Source: a virus
Reading direction: 5' to 3' (one strand)
Length of the DNA stretch: 64,000 bases
Virus record (IMG/VR): IMGVR_UViG_3300026292_000003
Span: 1-64,000 of that record
Every line of letters begins with the position of its first letter. Positions within the stretch are counted from its first letter, which is position 1. Of the stretch, positions 1 to 7,288 are shown piece by piece. Made by a program: the position numbers and the translations under genes. The notes under the pieces are model-generated. The model had not been told where the DNA came from and searched no databases. It saw only the letters and a list, made by a program, of their open reading frames with translations.

Positions 1-83
1 AGTATGTGTGCAGAGTATAAGCATAATGTATTCAACATAGCCCCATAGTAGCCGGCCGAAGCTAACTTAACCCTTATATCCTT

Positions 84-178
84 ATATACACCATATAACG
101 CCTGCAGAGCAGGTTCCTTCGGGGAATAGGTATTCCCCTCTGAAAGGTGGTATAGCTTAAAATATGGTGTATATTTTT
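84..178 (+). ncRNA. three-way-junction RNA or elaborate terminator
   Basis: A perfect 13-bp helix pairs 84-96 with 162-174. It encloses two hairpins: CCTGC/GCAGG (101-105 with 109-113, loop AGA), and a two-part stem in which CCTT (116-119) pairs with AAGG (144-147) around GGGGAAT/ATTCCCC (121-127 with 132-138). A run of five T (174-178) follows the closing helix, as in intrinsic terminators. No gene is seen in 1-340. The element may be the end of an upstream transcript or a stable small RNA. The pairing is read directly; the function is inferred. Confidence 0.55.
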
Positions 179-247
179 CTAAAGGCATGGTTGGTAAAGG
201 TGTCGAAAAAAAGAAAAGGCCGGTCAAAATGTATGGTTTTTGTGCCA

Positions 248-303
248 TTATGGTTCTGCATAGTGCCGTATGAACCGTATGACACTATATGGATTCTGCA
301 TAG
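248..303. repeat. short direct repeats in leader region
   Basis: TATGG(A)TTCTGCATAG occurs twice (about 249-263 and 289-303). Between the copies CCGTATGA is repeated in tandem, and the inverted pair TAGTG/CACTA flanks it. The elements lie just upstream of the first small gene and look like protein-binding sites. No promoter with good -35 and -10 boxes is evident here. Confidence 0.35.
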
Positions 304-362
304 CTTCACCAGTTAAACCGTTCTAACCACTTCTTTATAGTGTGTTCTGTGTAAATAGTGTT

Positions 363-566
363 ATGGATGAATCATATAAAATCTTTGAATACCGTAATCG
401 TTATACACTATATAAGGATGGTCATGTATTGCTTATAACAAGTAACAAGCATTTGGCTTATCGCTATATGTATGAGTGTATGGGAGTTCCAGTACCTGTA
501 GAGTATACACGTAAGAGATTGGATTCATTATTAAATCAAGACATTTCGGTTGACAAACCTCAATAA
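363..566 (+). CDS. small hypothetical protein (67 aa)
   Basis: Unrecognised 67-residue protein rich in Tyr and Lys/Arg, with no membrane segment or known motif. The ATG at 363 is chosen; an in-frame GTG at 342 would add seven residues. Neither start has a convincing Shine-Dalgarno sequence, so the gene is only moderately supported. The end of the gene overlaps the next promoter (-35 at 550). It sits among small early-type genes. Confidence 0.45.
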   Translation: MDESYKIFEYRNRYTLYKDGHVLLITSNKHLAYRYMYECMGVPVPVEYTRKRLDSLLNQDISVDKPQ

Positions 567-578
567 TTAGTGTATATT
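550..578 (+). promoter_or_regulatory. sigma70-type promoter
   Basis: TTGACA (550-555), 17-bp spacer, TATATT (573-578), driving the gene at 601. The sequence ATTTCGG just before the -35, and ATTAGTG before the -10, are shared with the minus-strand promoter at 3813-3841. A CAAGACATTTCG element abuts it at 537-548. Confidence 0.75.
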
Positions 579-600
579 ATAGTGATAATAGGAGAGTATT

Positions 601-816
601 ATGAGTAATATTAATTGGGCCGGTGTGGCTCAAATGATCATTGTTGTAGTAGGGGTATTATGGGCCGTTTCCATACTATGTTTACTATGGGAGATCCGTG
701 AGGCCTTGAATTATATAGCATTAAGCAGTGATTCAACGTTTCAAATGATGGATAGTATCTGGACCGAATTAAGCTGGTTGATACATGATCTAGGTCGGCC
801 TCTAGAAGAAGGCTAA
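601..816 (+). CDS. small single-pass membrane protein (71 aa)
   Basis: A 71-residue protein with one strongly hydrophobic segment at about residues 9-30 and a mixed-charge C-terminal part, so probably an inner-membrane protein. The ATG is preceded by AGGAGAG at good spacing and by a consensus promoter at 550-578. A weak hairpin follows. The family is not recognised. A host-takeover or membrane-modulating role would be typical of such phage early genes but is only inference. Confidence 0.65.
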   Translation: MSNINWAGVAQMIIVVVGVLWAVSILCLLWEIREALNYIALSSDSTFQMMDSIWTELSWLIHDLGRPLEEG

Positions 817-817
817 A

Positions 818-843
818 AAACCCAAGGAATTCAAGGGTTTATT
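818..843 (+). terminator. weak hairpin terminator
   Basis: AAACCC (818-823) pairs with GGGTTT (835-840) around an 11-nt loop, just after the stop codon of the small membrane-protein gene. The trailing T-run is short, so termination may be partial. Confidence 0.4.
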
Positions 844-868
844 AAGCAAGAATTCTTGAATTAAATGG

Positions 869-897
869 TTGACAAATGGTATTATATCATGTATACT
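869..897 (+). promoter_or_regulatory. sigma70-type promoter
   Basis: TTGACA (869-874), 17-bp spacer, TATACT (892-897). It is near-perfect, and lies 35 nt upstream of the ATG at 933. Confidence 0.8.
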
Positions 898-932
898 GTA
901 TAGTATAAAGTTAATAATGCAGAGGGATAGTT

Positions 933-1217
933 ATGAACTGCAAATGGGACATTGAATCAGAATTGACAGAGGCCCCCGATGGCCGATATCTAATCACAAC
1001 CGAAATGTTTGACTACCGCAAGGAGCAGAGTCCGGATTATGTATTCGAGACCTGGACCTCAGATGTAATAGTTACGGTTGAGAATGGCAAGATCAATAAG
1101 CAAGAAGCCTTGAAGGCGGCCGACGATCTATTAGCACAATGTGGATATTGGGGAACCTTCTTAGAAGAATTGGAATACAAGGGTGGCACAACATTGTCGG
1201 CCACGTTTGGTTCCTAA
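933..1217 (+). CDS. hypothetical protein (94 aa)
   Basis: A soluble, acidic 94-residue protein with no motif I recognise. The ATG follows AGAGGGA at suitable spacing and a near-consensus promoter at 869-897, so expression is well supported. It is monocistronic: the next 250 nt hold structured noncoding sequence. Function unknown. Confidence 0.65.
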   Translation: MNCKWDIESELTEAPDGRYLITTEMFDYRKEQSPDYVFETWTSDVIVTVENGKINKQEALKAADDLLAQCGYWGTFLEELEYKGGTTLSATFGS

Positions 1218-1224
1218 CAGATAC

Positions 1225-1452
1225 TAGCGGAGCCTCGGCTCTATGTACAGAGGATTGTCCCTCCTATGTCAGACTCGCAGTACTGACAACTGTACACAAT
1301 AAATCCAGGCCATAGAGATTATCCTGGAATACGTAACTTGGTCATGTTGCTAGTGTGGCCGGTATGTAAGAACGGACTTCAACCTAAGTGTTATTGGGTT
1401 GACTCCTTAACTAACTAGAGTACCCACTATGTTTGTCCGTGTAGTGGGTACT
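1225..1452 (+). ncRNA. structured intergenic RNA region
   Basis: No gene is seen here, but several helices are. TGTACAG and CTGTACA pair around GTCAG/CTGAC (about 1240-1300). TCCAGG pairs with CCTGGA (about 1302-1335). An 11-bp perfect hairpin pairs AGTACCCACTA (1419-1429) with TAGTGGGTACT (1442-1452). It may be a long structured leader for the mini-gene at 1468 or the processed tail of the preceding transcript. Helices are observed; function is not known. Confidence 0.4.
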
Positions 1453-1467
1453 TGTTTAAGGAATCGT

Positions 1468-1530
1468 ATGCTAGAGCTGATAACATTCTTAGTAATAGGG
1501 AACCTAATATTGAGTGTGTTCTCACTATAA
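1468..1530 (+). CDS. 20-residue hydrophobic leader-like peptide
   Basis: A tiny reading frame of 20 codons encodes one Glu and otherwise mostly Leu, Ile, Val, Phe and Ser, compatible with one membrane helix. An AAGG lies about 8 nt before the ATG. The stop overlaps the ATG of the next gene in the arrangement TAATG, a classic translational-coupling junction. It could be a membrane microprotein or only a coupling leader. Too short for homology. Confidence 0.4.
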   Translation: MLELITFLVIGNLILSVFSL

Positions 1531-1751
1531 TGGATTGGGAAGTACATCATAATAGGCGTAGACCCGAGCCACCAGCATGGTCACAATGGAGCCCAATGTA
1601 CCCTGTTACGTACTTGTGTCAGTGGGCATTGTATTGTTTTGTGGTTCCTTTTATACTAGGAATGGTTATGACACCGTTAGGTATACTATTCATAACTGTA
1701 GTAATAGATTATTTCCAATATATCAAAGCGATCAGACTTGAAGAATATTAA
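1530..1751 (+). CDS. small membrane protein (73 aa)
   Basis: A 73-residue protein with a basic N-terminus rich in Arg, Pro and Trp, then one long or two short hydrophobic segments at about residues 28-64, so probably membrane-inserted. The ATG at 1530 shares its A with the stop of the 20-codon frame upstream. A TTG at 1452 would give a longer, less likely product. An intrinsic terminator starts at the stop codon. Family not recognised. Confidence 0.55.
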   Translation: MDWEVHHNRRRPEPPAWSQWSPMYPVTYLCQWALYCFVVPFILGMVMTPLGILFITVVIDYFQYIKAIRLEEY

Positions 1752-1800
1752 AACCTGACCAGGGGGTTGTCTAATGGCACAGCTAGAGGTCTTGGTTTTT
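1750..1800 (+). terminator. intrinsic terminator
   Basis: AAAACC (1750-1755) pairs with GGTTTT (1794-1799) and GACC (1757-1760) with GGTC (1788-1791), ending in a T-run. It starts at the stop codon of the preceding gene. The rest of the gap to 1992 holds only a further hairpin, GTAGCAA/TTGCTAC (1929-1935 with 1950-1956). Confidence 0.55.
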
Positions 1801-1992
1801 CAGGGTGGGGGCCCAACGAATTTTTGGATTTTTTCCCATTTTTAGCACAAGACCAATCTTAAGCTAACGTAGGGTTACCGGATCCATATAGGGAAAACCT
1901 TCGCTTACCACTGTTTTAAAAAAAATACGTAGCAATTTTTTTCACAGATTTGCTACAGGGTCTTTCTATAACGCATCACTATAAGGAACTGT

Positions 1993-2250
1993 ATGCACTA
2001 TAACGATACTGATGTTACACGTGTACAAGCTACTAGTAAGCATATTGAGTTTGAACTCTCCGAGTTTATGTGTTTACTAAAGGATTGGATGAACTGTGAT
2101 CAAGCTAACGAGGATAATCACTATATGTACTACAAGCTAATAGATTGGCTTAATGTGTTACAACACAAAGTAAACGATTTAGAGTTAAGTGTAGCTGAAT
2201 TAGAGCTATTAGAACGCATATATGAGTGTGGTTATATAGGAGATTGTTAA
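1993..2250 (+). CDS. hypothetical protein (85 aa)
   Basis: An acidic, largely helical 85-residue protein with many Leu, Glu and Asp. The C-terminal half may form a coiled coil. The ATG follows AAGGAAC at good distance. No domain is recognised. It lies in the run of small plus-strand genes ending at the terminator near 2700. Confidence 0.6.
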   Translation: MHYNDTDVTRVQATSKHIEFELSEFMCLLKDWMNCDQANEDNHYMYYKLIDWLNVLQHKVNDLELSVAELELLERIYECGYIGDC

Positions 2251-2311
2251 CAACTTATACGTTAATTATCAACAGTTTTAACTAACCAAGACATTTTGGT
2301 TAAATAATAAT

Positions 2312-2695
2312 ATGGATAATATATACATATACGGAAACAAAGCTAATCATGACTTGATTAAACCCAAGACGGAATACAACTACGACTATATCATTAACGA
2401 TGCAGTACGTAGTGCTAAAGCTAAATGGGCTATTACTCCATTCAATAACAATGATGTATTAGAGTATAAAGTAGTTTGTAGAGAGTTTGGACGTCCACTT
2501 GAGATGGTACATCATCATTGGAGTAGTATAATGGAAGCAGATCGTTTATGGTATATAGTAAGTGAAATGGATTGGGATCATATAGAACCAACTGCACGTA
2601 GCAATAGACAGCTAAAATATCAAGGCTGGTATGATCAATACTTCAAAGATATATACACTCCAGAACAATACGCCAGTATACTGCGTCTAGCATAG
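2312..2695 (+). CDS. hypothetical protein (127 aa)
   Basis: A soluble 127-residue protein rich in aromatic residues (many Tyr and Trp). No known motif. No clear Shine-Dalgarno sequence precedes the ATG; upstream at 2287-2299 is a CAAGACATTTTGG element like those beside other promoters here. The stop codon lies inside the first of two strong terminator hairpins, and the gene converges on hsp20. Confidence 0.55.
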   Translation: MDNIYIYGNKANHDLIKPKTEYNYDYIINDAVRSAKAKWAITPFNNNDVLEYKVVCREFGRPLEMVHHHWSSIMEADRLWYIVSEMDWDHIEPTARSNRQLKYQGWYDQYFKDIYTPEQYASILRLA

Positions 2696-2745
2696 TCGCA
2701 TAGCGACTATAAGGCATACTGTTACATACGCCTTATAGCACGTTT
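2693..2745. terminator. double hairpin between convergent genes
   Basis: TAGTCGC-ATA-GCGACTA (2693-2709) is followed by TATAAGGC (2708-2715) pairing with GCCTTATA (2730-2737), then GTTTTATT. The elements lie between the plus-strand gene ending at 2695 and the minus-strand hsp20 ending at 2761, so they may stop transcription from both sides. Confidence 0.6.
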
Positions 2746-2760
2746 TATTACTGAGAAGTC

Positions 2761-3204
2761 TTACTTGATTTCAATAGTTTTTGCTTTTTTAGCATCAGGG
2801 ATTATTCTTTCCATAGATACTTTAAGCAATCCATCTTTCAATTCAGCACCTTTAACTTCTACATCGTCAGCTACTGTGAATACTTTACTGAACATACGTT
2901 GTGATATACCTTTGTGCAGTACATCATTTCCATCAGCATCTTTGTTCACTTCCTTCTCTTTACTCTTTATAGTAAGCAAATTATCTTCATAGTTTACTAC
3001 TATATCATCTTTAGAGAAGCCAGCTAATGCTACTTCAATGTCGTAAGTATTGCTACCAGTTTTAACGATATTGTAAGGTGGGTAGTTTACTTGAGGTACT
3101 TGAAACACTTCATTATCAAACATTGATTCAAAGTGATCAAATATGTTATCAAAACCTACAGTTACAGGACGTAACTGATTAAAAATAGATAAATGTTTAT
3201 TCAT
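2761..3204 (-). CDS. hsp20: small heat-shock protein, Hsp20/IbpA family
   Basis: A 147-residue alpha-crystallin-domain chaperone that should hold unfolded proteins without ATP. The N-terminal arm resembles IbpA (SIFNQLRP...FD). The alpha-crystallin domain spans about 45-140, with the signature stretch YDIEVALAGFSKDDI and C-terminal GLLKVSMERIIPDAKK. AAAGGAG precedes the ATG. Hsp20 is commonly carried by marine T4-like cyanophages, probably to assist virion assembly or a stressed host. Both a late octamer (3268-3275) and a weaker sigma70-type promoter (3290-3317) lie upstream. Confidence 0.93.
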   Translation of the reverse strand: MNKHLSIFNQLRPVTVGFDNIFDHFESMFDNEVFQVPQVNYPPYNIVKTGSNTYDIEVALAGFSKDDIVVNYEDNLLTIKSKEKEVNKDADGNDVLHKGISQRMFSKVFTVADDVEVKGAELKDGLLKVSMERIIPDAKKAKTIEIK

Positions 3205-3267
3205 CTTTATACTCCTTTATTAAGCAAGTTAATTGTTATTAGTAGACCCTAATGGCATCTACAGTAT

Positions 3268-3275
3268 TATTTATC
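3268..3275 (-). promoter_or_regulatory. late-type promoter octamer (hsp20)
   Basis: On the minus strand this reads GATAAATA, resembling the T4 late promoter read by gp55. It lies about 64 nt upstream of the hsp20 start. A second possible promoter upstream reads TTGACT (3312-3317), 16-bp spacer, TATATT (3290-3295). The rest of the 3205-3500 gap holds no gene. Confidence 0.5.
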
Positions 3276-3453
3276 ATAACACTATATATAATATAAGCAT
3301 TATTTACAAAAAGTCAAGGGCCAATTTGAATCTTTTTTTAACGTGACCCTACTATATGTGCCTGTAGATACTATGGCACTATACGTATTCGAATCTTTAC
3401 AAAGTTTACAATAGATGGTTGGAAAAATTTTTTAAGCTGACCTTCGGTGAGTC

Positions 3454-3488
3454 TAGAGGGGTTATGGACACGCAATCCACCCCCTCTA
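3454..3488 (-). terminator. hairpin after the 92-aa gene
   Basis: TAGAGGGG (3454-3461) pairs with CCCCTCTA (3481-3488) around a 19-nt loop, just downstream of the minus-strand gene ending at 3501. It lacks a good T-run on that strand, so it may be a transcript-stabilising stem instead. Confidence 0.45.
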
Positions 3489-3500
3489 AAATAAATTTAA

Positions 3501-3779
3501 TTAGTAAGTATACTTGATTGACTTCTTCTTACCAACTGTACCATTGATTTTCTCAACAGTAATTCCAAGTTTACCAGCTTCTAATTGAGCAAATACACCT
3601 TGGTTAAGTGTTATACCACTTTTTAAACCTTCGTGAAACAACTGGCTTCTACCTATTTCAGTGTTACCAGCTTGTTTGCTCTCTGCTAAAAACCTTTTGA
3701 TCCACGTTCTAGCAGTCTCTTGTTTGTTCTCTTTCTTAACTTCAACAGTATTTTCTACTGTATTTGTAGTATTTTCCAT
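3501..3779 (-). CDS. hypothetical protein (92 aa)
   Basis: A 92-residue protein with a polar, Thr/Asn/Glu-rich N-terminal tail (1-22) and a compact basic domain after it, ending in a KKKSIKYTY tail. The latter part could bind nucleic acid, but no family is recognised. AGGAG precedes the ATG. It has its own consensus promoter (3813-3841). Confidence 0.65.
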   Translation of the reverse strand: MENTTNTVENTVEVKKENKQETARTWIKRFLAESKQAGNTEIGRSQLFHEGLKSGITLNQGVFAQLEAGKLGITVEKINGTVGKKKSIKYTY

Positions 3780-3812
3780 TTTTACTCCTGTGTTTAATGG
3801 TTAATTACTACT

Positions 3813-3841
3813 AATATACACTAATCAAGACGTCTTGTCAA
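3813..3841 (-). promoter_or_regulatory. sigma70-type promoter with palindromic operator-like site
   Basis: On the minus strand TTGACA (3836-3841), 17-bp spacer, TATATT (3813-3818). A perfect 12-bp palindrome, CAAGACGTCTTG (3826-3837), overlaps the -35 and spacer, as expected for a repressor site. Flanks match the promoter at 550. Confidence 0.75.
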
Positions 3842-3995
3842 CCGAAATACCAAGCTAAAAAACCCTTATAAATCAACAGTTTAGCAAGATGTCTTGGTAA
3901 TTATAACTCAATATATCGGTAAAACCATTAAAATGATGTTTACTATGGGTTGTATTGTTCTAAATACTATACATAAATTGGGAAGGAGGCTTGTT

Positions 3996-4259
3996 ATGAG
4001 ACGTATTAAAAGCCCTGTATCCGATAAGGACTGGAAGAAACTGAAGCGAAAAGCTCCTAAAGTTCCAGATTACACCTGCCCTCAAATCGATGATGTGTTA
4101 GCACGTATCGAAAAGATAAAAGATAAACAGAAGTTGAGTCAATATCAACACGACTTAATAATGAAAAGAATGGAAGCCTTGCGTAAAGCAAATGACGCTC
4201 TACGTGAAAGTGGTATCTATTGGTATGAGATTGCAAAGAACATCAAAGACAACAACTAA
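3996..4259 (+). CDS. hypothetical basic protein (87 aa)
   Basis: An 87-residue, Lys/Arg-rich, mainly helical protein with a probable coiled coil through the central region. The ATG at 3996 has a very strong AAGGAGG 7 nt upstream. A longer TTG-initiated frame from 3894 is less likely. No family is recognised. The gene overlaps the small minus-strand gene by four nt at the tail. A CAAGATGTCTTG palindrome lies upstream at 3885-3896. Confidence 0.6.
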   Translation: MRRIKSPVSDKDWKKLKRKAPKVPDYTCPQIDDVLARIEKIKDKQKLSQYQHDLIMKRMEALRKANDALRESGIYWYEIAKNIKDNN

Positions 4260-4360
4260 TCGTATATAAAAGGATCTTGGTCTTGAATCTTCTTTAGCTT
4301 CTTTTTCATAGCTCTACGATATTTCCATTCACGATACTTTTCTATTATCCATTTAAACAT
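4256..4360 (-). CDS. 34-residue conserved-looking microprotein
   Basis: A 34-codon frame beginning MFKWIIEKYREWKYRR and ending DPFIYD, highly basic in the middle. GGAG sits 6 nt before the ATG, inside the end of the upstream gene, and the start overlaps that gene's stop by eight nt, so it looks like the last gene of the minus-strand operon. I recall similar short proteins ending in DPFIY in marine T4-like phages, but cannot verify that here. Confidence 0.6.
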   Translation of the reverse strand: MFKWIIEKYREWKYRRAMKKKLKKIQDQDPFIYD

Positions 4361-5348
4361 CTGTATCTCCATAGTTCTGTTCTAATTGCCAACCATATTG
4401 GTCTTTCCAAGTGTACGGCCAATCTCTACTGGCTAACAGTTTATTGTTTTCATCTAACAATTCAAATCGTTGTACATTGTTAAACATTTGTATATACTTC
4501 TTATACCACCATTGTTTATCTTCTGGTATTCGCCAACGTGCAATAATTGCATAACCTAATGCGTTAGCAGGATCGTTTTCATCAACACCTAATTGTTTTA
4601 ACCAAGTTCGGAATCCATCCCAATCAATATTTATATCATGGAATACCAAATCAAACTCTCCACTAACATATTTAATAGGTTGCATATCCTCTAATGGTAC
4701 ATTTGTATCTCCACTTAAATATGCTTCTATGAATTGCTTTCCTGTTTGTGGATAATGTAGTCTAACATCTCCGGTTTTGTATTCTTGCATTTGGAATTGG
4801 GATAGGTGTTCTGGTTCTATATTGTGTTTCACATTTGGATACAAACATACAATTATAGATCCACTACTACTATCTTTATTACGACTCCATAGTAGTCCTT
4901 CCATTTCATGACAGAAGTGATTGAATTGATTAATACTAAACCTAATTCCCTTTGGTGCATTTTGTGAAATAGGGTTAGGGGTTTCGTGATGTCCCATTAA
5001 AACTTCAAAGTGTCTATGTATATCATTTAATTGTTTTTGATTTACAGTATCAGCATAGAACTTCATATCAACAATATGATCTATATCGTTTAGTAATAGG
5101 TAATTGTTAACCTTGTCTATATGCCAATTCATTTCGTTGCATAACCATTCTAGGTCTCTGGTGTGCATATCACTCCAACCATGCAAACAGAAGTTCTTAT
5201 CTAATATTACATTGTCGTCATTTATATAGTCTTCGTGTAAACTCTTTGCCCACTTCTGCGATAGTTTAGTTTTAAATATATCATACTCTATCCAAAACTC
5301 TTCGTGCGTATCTGTATGCGTTAGCAATACTCTTAATGTTTTATACAT
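4353..5348 (-). CDS. hypothetical protein (331 aa), radical SAM operon
   Basis: A soluble 331-residue protein with many Trp and His and no signal peptide. I do not recognise a domain. It starts eight nt inside the preceding SGNH-like gene and is second-to-last in the operon running from about 15 kb down to 4.3 kb. Its co-transcription with radical SAM and glycosyltransferase-like genes suggests a shared pathway, but nothing in the sequence defines the reaction. Confidence 0.7.
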   Translation of the reverse strand: MYKTLRVLLTHTDTHEEFWIEYDIFKTKLSQKWAKSLHEDYINDDNVILDKNFCLHGWSDMHTRDLEWLCNEMNWHIDKVNNYLLLNDIDHIVDMKFYADTVNQKQLNDIHRHFEVLMGHHETPNPISQNAPKGIRFSINQFNHFCHEMEGLLWSRNKDSSSGSIIVCLYPNVKHNIEPEHLSQFQMQEYKTGDVRLHYPQTGKQFIEAYLSGDTNVPLEDMQPIKYVSGEFDLVFHDINIDWDGFRTWLKQLGVDENDPANALGYAIIARWRIPEDKQWWYKKYIQMFNNVQRFELLDENNKLLASRDWPYTWKDQYGWQLEQNYGDTDV

Positions 5349-6282
5349 TGTAATTCTCTTTTATATAAGGTATCAAGTAATTGTGTGCAAATAGTTCATG
5401 CACTTTCCAATTAGGATGTGTTAGTACAGTTCTATAATATTCTTTATTGTCACGCACATCTGCCATACTGTGAGCAAACGTATATGGAAAGAACATTTTA
5501 TTAAATTCTTTTTGTAGAAATTTTGTTATATCTGGATTAAGATTTGTTTTAAAGTCATCTGATTCTCTAGCGATCTGTTCGTGTATAGTATTAACAGGAA
5601 CACATATCTCTACACAATTATCTCTAGGATATATATCTCGCTTTTCTATTTCAGGAACTTCTCTATACATACCTATAGCATCAATCATTATTACATTCTT
5701 AAACATAGCTTTAGTGGCCTGCATTAATCCATATGCTTGTACATACCTTGCAGGAATATCATCTACACTATCAAATATATCTATAGCATCTTTAAATCTT
5801 GGATCCAATAAGTGTTGAGTAAACTTATGAACACTATAAGTTTTAAATTTAGGATGTTCAGTGTGTGTATCCCAATGTACATTTAAACGTGTACTTCTAA
5901 ACGGATATGTATAGTTTAGTATAACAAGTGTATTGTCATCTATTTCGTTTTGTCTATTAATCATCTCTGCGAAGATTGCAGTATTACTATACCCACCTAC
6001 GGCATAGTTTTTATATTCTTTTATCCCAAGCTCTTGGTGTGCTATGTATGTAGTAGTAAGTCTTTCAGCTTGATGTTCCCAATCTGCTTCAGCTCGTTCT
6101 ATAGCATAGTATTTTTTATGATGTTCTGCTTTTCTATTCTTTACTGCTATACTACCATCAAACTCTAAATTTGCATTAAAGTTTTCTTTTGCCCAAGCAT
6201 TAATGTCGCCATAATGTTTTTGTACTAGTTCAGTACCTTTCATATAGCTACAACCAAATACTATAATTTTATTAATGCTCAA
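5341..6282 (-). CDS. SGNH/GDSL-hydrolase-like protein
   Basis: A 313-residue protein resembling SGNH-fold hydrolases. Block I is the N-terminal IIVFGCSYMKGTE, and NYAVGGYSNTAIF (about 95) resembles the Gly/Asn blocks. Similar proteins in marine phages are usually left as hypothetical. The start is a TTG at 6282, overlapping the upstream stop, because AAGGAG lies 7 nt before it. The nucleophile would be the Ser of GCSY. The catalytic Asp/His pair is not clear, so activity, perhaps ester hydrolysis on a glycan, is uncertain. Confidence 0.5.
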   Translation of the reverse strand: MSINKIIVFGCSYMKGTELVQKHYGDINAWAKENFNANLEFDGSIAVKNRKAEHHKKYYAIERAEADWEHQAERLTTTYIAHQELGIKEYKNYAVGGYSNTAIFAEMINRQNEIDDNTLVILNYTYPFRSTRLNVHWDTHTEHPKFKTYSVHKFTQHLLDPRFKDAIDIFDSVDDIPARYVQAYGLMQATKAMFKNVIMIDAIGMYREVPEIEKRDIYPRDNCVEICVPVNTIHEQIARESDDFKTNLNPDITKFLQKEFNKMFFPYTFAHSMADVRDNKEYYRTVLTHPNWKVHELFAHNYLIPYIKENYNV

Positions 6283-7288
6283 TGCTACACTCCTTGTTAC
6301 ATATACCTGGCGTAAATGTTTTCCACATAATACTATCAAAGTAATTTAATATACTGTCAAATGATTTGTTCTGTAATTTCATATGGTCCACATTGAATAA
6401 TGATTTAAGTTCTTGTTTGCTAGAGTCTTCAACATATCTATTGTATAAGTCTCCTATATAACAACAAGGAAATACAGTACCATCTACGTGTACCATTAAT
6501 TCAGTACCCCATGACTGTAGACTTTTACAACTAAACTTCTTTTGCTCTACTGTTTGTTTAACACGTATAGGATTGTTTATATCTACTGTATCCTTTACAG
6601 TATCTATTGCGTCTGGTGTAATAGATAATTTATATAATAGCTTTCCGTCTTTGTCATAAACTCCACGTTTATAGTATTTATTATCCCAAAAAAACCCATA
6701 AGGTTTCTTAAATCTAATATCTTGTAAGCCCCATTCTTTACATTGAGCTTTAGCTTGTTCTAGTTGATGCTTGTTATATTCAAACATAAGATAGTCCCAC
6801 ATACCTTTGGCACCTGTACTTGTATAAGCTCTAATGTTTGCATCTATTCTATCCCACAATACTCCACGTCTATACATATTGTTAGTATCTTCTAAACCAT
6901 CAACACTAAAAAACATTTGATACTTGTTGTTATTCTTTAATATATTTCCTATAGCTTTCCATTGTTTAGTACTTCCTAGGCCACCATTTGTATTAACAAT
7001 AATGTACGCATCTTTATTCAAGTGCGTTACAGCATAATCAAGTATCTCTACTATTTCTGGATTAGCTATTGGGTCACCATAGTTACCACAGAACATTAAA
7101 CGTTTTACTCTGTTGTTTAATAGTTCTGGACTACACCAACTTTTAAATTGTTCTAGAGATACATTGTCTTGTATTAGATTTGGATTAAGAACTGTTGAGG
7201 AGTTTACATATCTTGGACAACCAGGACAGTATGCATTGCATCTAGTACTCAGTTCAAAGTGTAATAATAAATTATTGTTTGCCCACAT
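6272..7288 (-). CDS. radical SAM protein with C-terminal SPASM-like domain
   Basis: A 338-residue radical SAM enzyme. C17-N-A-Y-C21-P-G-C24 forms the CxxxCxxC [4Fe-4S] site that cleaves S-adenosylmethionine. The usual G-rich strand follows, and the C-terminus carries a further Cys cluster (around VFPCCYIG and GICNKEC) typical of SPASM/twitch auxiliary clusters. Such enzymes often modify peptides or sugars. It overlaps both neighbours by 11-17 nt in a tight operon with three other radical SAM genes. The substrate is unknown. Confidence 0.85.
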   Translation of the reverse strand: MWANNNLLLHFELSTRCNAYCPGCPRYVNSSTVLNPNLIQDNVSLEQFKSWCSPELLNNRVKRLMFCGNYGDPIANPEIVEILDYAVTHLNKDAYIIVNTNGGLGSTKQWKAIGNILKNNNKYQMFFSVDGLEDTNNMYRRGVLWDRIDANIRAYTSTGAKGMWDYLMFEYNKHQLEQAKAQCKEWGLQDIRFKKPYGFFWDNKYYKRGVYDKDGKLLYKLSITPDAIDTVKDTVDINNPIRVKQTVEQKKFSCKSLQSWGTELMVHVDGTVFPCCYIGDLYNRYVEDSSKQELKSLFNVDHMKLQNKSFDSILNYFDSIMWKTFTPGICNKECSIEH

